Shown: positions 24,839 through 36,800 of the stretch, one piece after another
Layout of the letters: the number at the start of each line of letters is the position of its first letter
How positions within the stretch are numbered: the first letter of the stretch is position 1
Source of the DNA: Sthenelais limicola
Lineage: Eukaryota; Annelida; Polychaeta; Phyllodocida; Sigalionidae
NCBI GenBank assembly: GCA_942159475.1
Contig: OW804094.1
Coordinates: 128,450,755 to 128,514,754 of the forward strand
Length of the DNA: 64,000 bases
Direction of reading: 5' to 3'
Position numbers and translations under genes: made by a program
Notes under the pieces: generated by a model
Seen by the model: only the letters and a program-made list of their open reading frames with translations
Database searches by the model: none
Told to the model about the DNA's origin: nothing

Positions 24839-27800
24839 CTGGAACGAACAAGAGGGCAAATACGGTCTGCGGGTTAGATGACCGATTTGGTGAAGGACAC
24901 GCGCAGATGGTGAGAGTTACCCAGCTCAAAGTTGTGCAGAGCCTGAAATGGGAAAACAGGAAAACACAGGTTGTAGCAGCGGGGGACAGACAGAGAGGGA
25001 GGCTAGCCAGCGACATGCCTTTACTTTCCGTTTCTTCTTTTGGGTCCAGTCTCTATCTCTTTGGTTTTTGCTATAAATTGTGTTCTCTTCTTTCCATTTA
25101 GCTGGTGGGCTTGTTTCGGTTTACAGAAATAAAAGCCGCGTTTGAGATAACTACTAGCAAATTCCGTTGGATTTATACTGTGACAATATGAATTAATTCT
25201 TTACGTTTGAAGAAAATCATGAATATTTAGAAAAAATCTTAAATTGAAGTGCATTCGTGGTACTTCTCGTAAATAATTATTCTATTTTCGGGCGTGTTCA
25301 TGCCACAAAATAATCTTGAATATTTGGTTGAAGCGTTAAAACTAACTGCTACTCCAAGCAGTGCAAATAATGTACAGGTGATCATTTTCAATTTTAGTTT
25401 TAAGTAGTGATTTGTTCAAAATTTTGGGTTAGTTAATCGTGATTTGCAGACAAAAGGAGGAAAAAAATCATTCCAAAAACTCTAAACGAAGCAGTTTCTT
25501 TCCGGCGGTAAGTGCACTTTATGCAAATTCAAGCAACATGTCGGATGTTTGATTGCATGTTACCGCAAAATTAATTCAAATGAATCAAAATTGATTTTCC
25601 ACGTGCTTCTAATGAATGGCAATGTATTGGGGGCAGTCAGGCAGCGAAAAATGATTGAAAAATGAAAAAAGTAGCAAAGGGTCCCTAACACCGTAGTGGT
25701 CTCTTAACTACAGTAAAAGATAGGATAAAAAATGGGAACATAGGGAAGATCATTCCAAGGACTTAAAGACTAGATCTAATAGTATATGGGATGCAGGCTT
25801 GATGGAAGGGAAAGAATTAAAACTAAAATTCTTGGCTTAGGAAAGAAGGAAAGGGTTTCTTATCAAGGCTAAAAAAAGTGGAAAGGGAAGGTCAAGGCAC
25901 GGACAACAGGCATTCATGGGTACTCAAAAAGGAGACAGAAGAAGACAATAATCAACAATCATGTGCAAGAGAAATCAATATATTCATAATTGTTCTACTA
26001 CGGGCTATATATGTACAAATTAGACAATATTAATTAAAACATACATGATTCGTGATACTTCAATGATTAATGTATTCATTATCAATAACGCCTCATGAAT
26101 CATTGTATCACGGCGAATCAATAATTAGCGAACTAATACAAAATGCTCTACAAAAAGCTGTAATCAATTGTTTTTTCTCAATCTGTCAGAGAGTAGTAGA
26201 TTGTGTTCTAGAGAGGTATTTATATGTACAAATCATCGCTCGTGCTCGCCATTTAAAAAGACTCAATGGATGCTGGAGTGATTTTGTTGCATATTCAGCG
26301 TTTGATTAGGGGCGGCTAAGGATTATAGCGTGTTCATATATATAAGTGGATCAATATAATATATATATACATGACGTGTGCAGACATGGCTCGCACATGC
26401 ACTCATATGCACTCTATTTACAGGTGGCCACTACAACTTAAATACGAAAAGTACAAGACCGAACGAGTGCACCTACGCAATCCGTCAGGACCAGAATGTG
26501 ACACTATGGTGTAATTCCAGAGGGACACTGAGCTGACATGCAACAAGGTGACCTCCTCGAGTGGCTCTTTTTTATTATGAGCAATATTGATGTGCTGACA
26601 CAGAAACAATCAACTCCATTCATCCTCCCTCTTCGTCCTCCCCACACAACACAACGCACAGGCTCTTCTAGCCCTCCCCACTGTGTCTCCCATCGGTGTG
26701 GACGAATGCATACTCCTACTTTAACTCCCCTTTCAGTGCATCAGCATCACGGCCACCACTACGATGGGCAATATTGCAACGCTGATGCCCAATATTGCAA
26801 GATGGGACAGCTCCCGCGTGAGTATTTATAGACGCTCGCTCAAACCGTAGTAACAGGAGCAGGAGCAAGGCTCGTACAAGCCTGGAGAGCATCTGCTCCC
26901 CCTAGGATCAAAGTTTGCTGTCGTTTTCTGCCTGGTCATTCTTTCATTCCCAATTAGGAGACTCGGGTTGGTTGGTGGGAATTCCTTTTTTCCAAACGGA
27001 GGATGGAGTTGATGTTTGACTTGAGATAGCACACCGTTACATGTTCTCGTATACTTACAACTAATGCGTGAACTGCCTCCTCTATAGAACTCATCTGGAT
27101 AAGGGCCATCTTCCTATCTTTCCTGCAAATTGAGAAGAGGAAGAATCGTTAATCAGCTGATCACATACCAGTTAGATTTAAACATGGAGAAGGGCGAAAC
27201 ACGCCAGCTATAGATTAGAGACTAGAATCAGCAGAGACGCTTACTGACACCTGTTTCAATAAAGAGCTGTTCTAAATGTCAGACAATTTGGAAACAGGAG
27301 AGGAAAGGGAAACAGAAGAAATTCTTGAATAAAAATGCAATCACTTGAAAGTAAAGGGGAGAGTTGAGGTTATATTTTTTTACAGAACGTAGAAGATCGT
27401 CTGCTTTTTATTTCTCCACCAAAATGATTGCAATGTACGAAGCACTACAGTGAAGTTTCTACCAGCAGATAAATAGAGTATCACTCTGCAGGGGCATAGA
27501 GAAATGAGTAAAAAGTGTTTGTATATCTACGTGTAGGCGGATAGAAAGGAAACACCTGGCAGAAATAGTTTATTCCGCATCTAGTGTGCGAGTGAAAGAT
27601 AAAAGTTAGAGACAGTTGAGAGGTAGATGTATGAGAGGGATATAGGGGAGAGAGGGCATGCAGAAGGGAAAGTTAAACGAGAGAAATGAACAAGACATGA
27701 TCTCTTCCTACCCAAGTAGAGACGGCTCGTGCCTAGGAGCGAGACACATTGAGAAAGAAGAGTGAGAGAAGAGGAGAACGGAGCAAAGTGTCAAAGACAA

Positions 27801-30800
27801 GTTGAATACAGACGCAAATATCAAAACCACAGGCTCTCTCTAGCTCTCTTCTATCGCTTGAGGCCATATCTTAGAGGTATTCTAACTGTAAGCGTAAGAG
27901 TGTTTCCCCGAATTCTCAAGTGTTAGCGGGAGTGTGTTTATACTTATACTATCTCTTGGATCACTCCAGGCCCTCAGGGAGCTAATAAACATTACCTATA
28001 CATTAAAAGGCCATCATATACAATTACTTAGTCGTCATGGCAACTGATCTCTACGAGTTTATATTTATTTGATAATAATAAGACCTTGGTTCTAACACAG
28101 TATCTCGCGGCCACTGCAATATTGCAATGGGGCATTAGGAAAGCGGCGGGGAGTCGTAATATCTGATTTGGGGGGACTGGCCTCCCTTCCAGACACGACC
28201 CATCTAGGAAGCCGCAAGGACAATCTATATGAAGGTTACTTACTGGAAAAATTTGAAGTTGGTTACGCAGCCATGTTCCTCAAATGCCTCTTTCAGTTGT
28301 TCCTCTGTTACGTTGGGTCTGCGAATAGAGAAGTTTTCATTGAAAGAACATGTGGTAGGGTGTATTTAAAGAACAATGGGTACCTAATTGCATGTTTGAT
28401 ACACTAGAAATTATATTCCAAATTTACAATAATATCAACTTAGAGTACTCACGGAATGTTTGACAAATGGAGTGTAGCTGATGGAGGGAAGATATTGTGA
28501 TGATTCTTTGAGTTAGGTTTCTTGAACCTATGCAGTGGCGAGTTCGTGTAATCCTTTGTCAAACCGGCGTCCTGAAAAGGTGAAAAATACACTCTTTATA
28601 TATTGTATATATTGTGCATGAACGCATGGTATTAATTCAATTATTCATCTGAGCGAAATGGAGACAGTATCGTTATTGTAAATCCAATGCCCGGGTATGA
28701 TACCATGACGAGTTTATTCACTATTAATGTCTACATAGCAGGGAATCACTTACCGGTTGGCCCTCTTTTGGCATCTGGACTATGGAGTGCTTCGAAGGGG
28801 TAACCTTTACTTGTTTTGACCACACCTTCAGCTTGTCTAGGTGTGTCATTGCTGGAGGAAGAACAAAGCAACGGTTATTGATTGTCCTACACAATCCTGG
28901 GGATATCATGCGACATCGAATCTTACTAAAACTCCCTTCCACCTTCCCCGGCCCCTCAATTACTCATGTCTGGCCTTGGGTTTATTGGATTCAACCCAAT
29001 ACCACACAGATGATTGAAGAACTGTGGGCGTCGCCAGGGACAGGTCGGTTTGAAATCAACTCGCGGCACAAGATACATAACCATCGATAGAGGCAGGTGG
29101 AAGTTTTGTCAACTAAGGTGAGAATGTACAGCATGGTAAATAAAAGGAGATAGGGAATGGCCCTGGAAACATGGCAGATATATATTTATAAGCTCTTGCG
29201 AAACGAACAAGACTCCCGCTTCTTCGTAAGAAGGCACAGGGGAAGGTGTTGGGAAAAATAAAGCTGTGGAAACGCAAACGCAGGTGGCGTTCATTACAAA
29301 GGGGAGCGTTTTGATGATACATTTCCTTTATGATCCAGTTTTTCCCAATCAAAGGAAGATATAAAAGTCCCATTCCATGGTTGGTACTCATACCATGATC
29401 ACGCAAGCTGGGCCATTTCACAACAGAATATGATACAATTCGTCCCGCAAGGAGCCTGGTGACATGCAGGCATCCCTATTTTTATTTATCGTGAATACAA
29501 AAAGATACTAAATATGGTACAAATTTGGTTGACATCGCGTCCCTAACTACCTATATGTTTATGGACTTCCTATGATATCTAGTCTCGATATTGGTTCAGA
29601 ATCTATTTCTCTTATCATAGAGATCGGTCAATACTATTCATTAAGGCTATAGATATATGACAAGGGGGAGCGAAACTTCGTATTACAAAATAACTCACCT
29701 GTTTGCGCTTGCATGGGGTCGGCAAACTGTACCAAGGCATTGTCTTTTTTGTTGAACATGATTTTCACGCGATGTACATCCCCGTATACACCTAATGGAG
29801 GGCGAGAACATTGCATATAGGGCAAATCTGGCTATCATCAGTGTCAAGAGTTGAAAAACACGTATAGAGAAAAAAACTGAAGGAAAAATACTCTACGCGC
29901 TTAAAACATAAGAATAGCACAAAACCTTACTGAGAATGCCAAAGATGTCTATTACAAAACATAAGATATCACGAATATTACCAACAAAATTCAGGAGAGC
30001 GTTTTAAAGTCACTCCAATGTTAGAAGATTTCTTTGGAAGATAATAGTTTCAGATTTTTGGCTCAAATCCAATTAGGGTGCATTAATTTGATAGCGAGGC
30101 AACTTAGGTATAAAAAAAATGCACACCACACATTTTGTATTTATAATATATGTATAAAATGAAAGAAACAAAATTTAACACTCTGTGTGCACTTCATCAG
30201 TGTAATCGTATTCATCTAGTTATGTAGAGCACAAGCATCATTCTGTTACCACAGTTACAAGGAACAGATAGAGGAGGCGTGATTATCAAGTTACATATGT
30301 ATCATAGAAGAAGTAGGAAAATATGTCTACAGTTGTGAAATGTTATTTATGCCTTTTAAAAGTATTACTATCCACCTCAAATGTTTTACGTTTTTTTATA
30401 TAAATATTTCTCATGTCTAAAAATCTACCAGACAAGAAAAAATGAAATAAATAGTGCTTAAACGTACCAAAAAGGGTAAAGAGAGCATCGGGCGTGACCT
30501 TCTAAAGTCAGAGGCAACAGGTATGTATATAGCAGAGTGGAGGAATATAGATGAATGAAGTTTCCGAGCGAACGAATATAGATTCCACATGGATAACACC
30601 AGCGTAATGAGGGGACGGGAAAAAAAGAAAAGGGAATAAAATCATTGTGTGAATCATGGTGAAATCATGTCAGATTACGGCTATGACAATATACATTATA
30701 ATGGCTGCAGGTATAGTCAATGTGTTCCTGGGGTAGCGCTAAAAGAAGCAAGGCTTGTTTGTATATTGTTTATAGAGATTATATTCGTATGATCGCCTTG

Positions 30801-33800
30801 ATGTGTCGGGCCTCTCCAAGTGGCCCTAGATTTCAGATTTCTGCCCTGGTTTTCTCAGGTCCTGAAACAACGCATGGAAGTTTATACCAGTATTACAACA
30901 TGCAAGAGATCAAATACAGAGAGGCATGCAGATGTCATATACGAATATCACGTACAGGCTACGGTAAAGAGTCAACAGAGATTATTTCTACTAAGCATGT
31001 TTGTTTTTAGCTGCAATTAATGTACGAAGCATACAAAAAAAATAGGGCATGCCATCCTATGTTAAAAGTGAACCTTTCAAAAAAGTATGCAAAGAGTTTG
31101 GTGAACATACACAAATAAAACAACCAGACACCAATATGAAAACGCACTGCTCTGGTAAATCAAAAAGCTTTAGACGGTAAAAAAGCGTACTATTTAATAG
31201 TAAATTGGGAGCAATTTTGGTCAGAATCCAGACATCAAAAAATGTACTATATAGATAGATTTAGAAAACGTATTGTTGACGAGGTTAAAAATAGATAGAG
31301 AGAACTGTGCAACCGCAGACGTCTTTCTGATAGAAGAGAAAAGGAAGAGCGAGGTTACTTTTATCTGTGGATGAGATAATTTGTTTTTTTCCGAGGCAAG
31401 GAGAAGAAGAAGTACATAGAGAATTACTGTACATGCACAACACTATGTCACTGAGACGTCATGTTCGACGTCCGAGGTGCATCTGCCAGTTTGGTGAAAC
31501 CTGTAGAAGAGGCTAGCCGTTTCTGACACTCATGGAGGTTTTATTTAATAGCAAAATAGTCAAATAATCACCAGGATACGTTCAGGTATAATCTATTCCG
31601 TAATGGAGTTCATAACTTCTTCAGAACTGGAACCCATGAGTGTCAGACAGGCAAGAATCGAAGGCCATTAAGTGTGTGTACGAAAGGCTATTTCTTAATA
31701 CCAGATACTTATATTGTCATCTTAACGTAAATTGTAAATTTGGAGGATTTTAACCATTACTGCGAAAAAAAGTGGAACAATACCACTAGAATTTCTTGCG
31801 AAATGAGATCAAATCTAGAATAAAAATCCTATACAAATTTCATGGTTTAAAATTTGATCATTTGTGGTCTGGTATGTAAGAATTGATAAAGAGAATACGA
31901 AGGTGAAGAATGGAGCACCTAATAGGTGAGATGGTCCATTCATTATCGAGATGTATTACAAACAGCTCTAACAGTCGACATCACATCACACATGGTGTTA
32001 AAGAGAAATACAGCACGATTGGTTAGCGTAAAAATGATAATACCAGCAAACTTCCTCGAGTCAAATCAGGACCCGCCATCGTCATTATACTCATCAGCAA
32101 TTTACCTCTCACTTTCTTAGCGCAGCTACATACGCTAATCTGTAGATTAGCATAAGTAAGCGCACCTAATCTTTCATGAAAACCTTCCCTAATCCCCTCT
32201 CCACCGGGTTCCGGTACCTTGGCCTTGGCCTTGGATTGTTTGTTTTTCTCTTGATCTTTCTCTCTTTCTGTACTTTAACAACTTTTTTTGTTTCTTTTCT
32301 TCCGATGTCGCATTGAAGAAGCTATGTTTTTTTCTCTGGTAGAGAGAGGGACTTCCACTGAATTCATTGTACTTTTTTCCTCGAAACATCACTTTAGGGG
32401 AAACCAACTGAAATCCAATTGCTTGCACCAAAAGGTGGAAATGCTATTCGAAAAGCAATGGATTGGTTTCCCCCCTTAGAGATCTTGTATTTTTTGTGTG
32501 TGTCGAAGGCAGCCGTAAATGCTGTTTTAATGTTCTTTTTTATTTGTACTGTAAATTGTTACTCTGAGGGATTCGTAACTCTGTGAGGCTCAGACGGATC
32601 GAGCGGCAGCACAACCAAATATATCATGAATATTTGATGGGATTTCAGAGGGGGGGAAATTTGATAAAGAGATATGAAGTGAGGGCATGCCACTATAAAG
32701 AATGGTTATAAGTTTAACGGGTCATTGTGAAAAATGGATGTGAAGGTCGCCGTAATAGGGTACTAAGTCTGGAATGAGCATTGTGTATCGTAACACAGGT
32801 TGTAGCAAGTGGAGAAAGAGAGAGAGAAGAGAGAATGGGGACAGGGCCGCATGCAGGTCTCTGGTTCGGAGTCCTTCCATTTGAATATATTATCAACACA
32901 TAATAATCATTATATTTTCGGGATTAATAGGAGCGTAATAGGCACTATTAGTACCGCACCGAGCCGGTGGTTAGTTGGCTTTGGATTAGGTTATTTTCAT
33001 AAAAATGTATGAGAAACACACTGGAAAAAATTGCCAGAATTCGCGTTTGGCTTTCAGAATGATGAGTTAAAAAAAGTAAGAGGTTTCTGGAGAGAAAATG
33101 TTCTCATTTAAAAAAATATCAGAGCCACACTAAATCCCAAGAAATTCATTGAGCACACCCGAGCTTTCCATCATCATCGGTATGATGGTAAAAATTTCAT
33201 CTTTGAAAACCTGTGATATACACAATTCTTGAGAGTAAAGGCAATACATTTGAGTTTATGGTTGGGCAATGGCTGAGTTGAACCACTGAAGCCTGAAGAA
33301 TTGAAGGTGGTTGGAGAAAAGTTCCCTCAAGCCGTTATAACAGTAGCAGCATATGTCAGCACTATGGTAAGAAATAGAAGCTATAGCCCCATAATGATAA
33401 ACAGTTTACACTAGACAAGACCGGGCTTAGCCAGCGTTTACTTATCAAAGCTCTATAATGTAAGGTTTAAGAGGTCCATTTTACCTATTACTATACTCAG
33501 GGGAAACATGGAAAATGGTGAAATTGAAATTCTTTTTTAAACATTAGGACCCTCTACAAAGCAGAATGCAAATTACACATGCAGAAAAAAAAACTAGAAC
33601 CTTTGATAAAGTTTAAAGTCATGAAGATCTATCATATGAGGTAAGTCGGCCATTGCCCAAAACATGGGGGTGTCAAATAAGACTTTTCCCCCGGATTCTT
33701 TTTCACAGTTAGCTATCATCTAAAAAGCATCTATGTTACATGATGTGTGTTGGGATGTTATTGATATAGATTATATGTTGGATTTAATTCTTAAAAGGGG

Positions 33801-36800
33801 GTTTGGGGTACCTAAGGATGGTCTATATCAAGGCAACACATCCACCCCTAGCTTAGTAAGTAGTAGTATTTCTATCCATGAGGGCAGACAATTTGCGAGT
33901 GGCGAGAGCCTAAATATGTATATATATAGTTATAGCAAGGCCTGATCATATCCAGGGTGAGAGATTAACATGTAATGAGAAGAGTTTGGAGTGGGTAGGA
34001 TGGATTTACACACCTGTTCGTTCAGGTTGGATACGAGAAGGACCGCGCCGGTTGTTGGTTGTCCCTGAAGCCTCATTCCTGCAGCACTCATTGCCTGTGC
34101 AGTTGGCACTCCGGGCAGACCGAAGGGCACTGTAGCTAGAAGACGAGAGAGAAAAAAAAACAAGACCACACACATCACAAAAAACTCACAACCACGAAAA
34201 AGTACCAGAGAATGGCTACGATAACACCAAGGCTATATAATTACTTATCATATTAATAAAACTATAAAACTGCCATGATATAAAAAGGGCATTCTAAAAA
34301 TAGTAACTGCAAATCGGTATGATGGAATGTAAAAACGTTATCTAGAGTAATGGAGAGCAAATCTATAAATATCCGGTATAGAACATGCAGACTAATTTTT
34401 GAATGATGACTACTCACAGATAGTAATTGTATGCTTAAATCGTGACGCATGAATATGTTTTTATGGACATATCCATGCCAAGAGTTAATCCAATAGAGAG
34501 CAATACTAATCGTATCGGAGGAGAATCATTATTGATAGCGATGAGAGAATTATACTGATAGATTAAACAGAATAGATGGGAGGTAGGGATAGACTACATG
34601 TCATTAAAGAAAGAGGATAGGATATGGAGACGCATCACTCTCTCATGTTTACTGAAGTGATTCATATGTTTACACAGTCTGGAAGGGAACGCTATGTTCA
34701 AACGTTTGATTTGTATATTTGCTCAACTGCACCGTTCCAACATTCTATGTACTCAGTGGAAACGGGTCAGGCCATAGCATGGTATGTCCACGTAGAAAGC
34801 AACGTGAATAAAATCAATCATAAAGGCAAATTTAACTTGTAAAACATAAATTACGCGAAACACAACGAGATCAGCGTTTCATGCTGTTTTTTCTCTCTCT
34901 TTCCAGGTTAATATCCGTTCATGCAGACCCGAAACCAATTAATGCATGAAATGCACCATAATTTACAACCTCTCCCAGATAAAGGTGTCGTTTAGTAACC
35001 ACCGATTGCACAAAAAAAGGCAATTGTGTGTGTGAGTTTTTTTGTTTTGTTTAAAAATGTATTTGATTTGGATACCAAAACAAACAACTTTATAGTGAGC
35101 CGGTGTTGAACAAAGCGTTGACAAATGATAGGGGAAAAATAGACCAAGTTCCTAATACCGCCAAAAAATCGAGATTTCTTGTCAGAGTTCAGTGAATCTT
35201 TTCATTATATATACACAGAAAACCGTTCTGCATTTCAAATGAGTGACTTGGAATTTGGTGGAGTGGGAGTAATGTGTGTTTAGTAGAGAGATTGTGTTTT
35301 GTTTGTTAGTAGTGTGAGAGTTACGGATGTTCTCCACCCTTGGTACATACGGTGGCCAAAGGAAACCTACCTTGTAGGGCACCCAGACCAGCTACGAGAC
35401 GGGAAGGAGGGAAGGGAGAGAAAAAAAATAATCACAGGTTAATCTTCATTGAATTGCAAGTCAAAAATATCAGCGTTATCGGCAGCAAAAGTGTTAGGAG
35501 CAATGCATCAAATTCGGATGAGGAAAAATGATACAAAAATAGGGGAAATGAGGAAAGGAAAAGGGAGAGGAGTTGATCGAATAAAAAGACAAACCATTCC
35601 GCATTCGCTATGTGTGTAGTAGTAGTAGAGGTAGTAGTAGCAGTAATTATGGTGTGTAATATGTGTGGCAAGACCATCAATATCATGGCATACAAGTATA
35701 GGAGATGACATTTTTCCCCTCATACCACCAGCTCCACACAATGCATAACCACTCTTTAGTTATCATCATAACCATTATTGATCATGATCATCTCATCCTC
35801 ATAATACGTGTGTGGCCAGTTCTCAGAGGACCGAAGGAACCGACTTTGACTGACTGACCCAGAAGTTGCAGACAAGATCATAAAGAAGAGACAGAGGCAG
35901 AGAGACAGGGGAACCAGGGGGCAATGACAGGACCCCAAGTGTCCGTAACACTAGCGTAAATGTAATAGAAATAATAGGCAAATCACTTATAAGCAAGCAT
36001 GCAGGCGAGAAAGGGAACTTGGAAATGTAGCTCACTAAATAGCACCACTAGAAGTTTGACTACAATGATCAAATTTGAACCGTCCTGGGCATTCTGCAGG
36101 CCTGGGAACGCCATGCACTTACGCCACCTACCTTTAAGCCAGGTGAACCATCGGGGATAGATGGGATGCTCGTGAAAGAGCATCTGGAAGGGCGCCTTAT
36201 TCTGAGAGCATGCTATTCCTTTCCCATAAAGCTCGTGAAAAAAGTGATAAGTGGTATGTGGGGGAAGAAAGGCAAGCGGATGCCAAGGCCTCAGATCATC
36301 AAGAGGCAGACAAATTTGAGTTTACCTCTTAGGATTACTCCGCACTCATCTCAGACCAAATGCAACTCAAGTGGCTTCAGCTTATTTAAGTACATTACTG
36401 GTTACCATTTTAGCATTACATTTGTGTTGGCAATTCCAAACTGTATCAATAAATGGTTATTTCTCATCAGAAGCTTCCCATCGCCCGTTGAGTTGCATAA
36501 GGATATTCACATTCATTCAGTTTAATTTAGTTAGCCATAATATTCTGTGCAAATATATACCTCTAGTCAAGAATTCATTTTTGGGTTATCAAATATGAAT
36601 CTTTTCTAGGAAATATATACATAATACAAGTGCAACTTCGCAAAAAACAGAACAAGAACCATGCGTGTTACTATAAGACCACTCGGGACTGTACACATGT
36701 GTGACAAGACGAAAAGGTCGAGCATCCCAATTAATACATCACTACATTTCACCATATGCTCGTCAAGTTGGAAGACTTTTTTTAAACTGTTGACACACGG

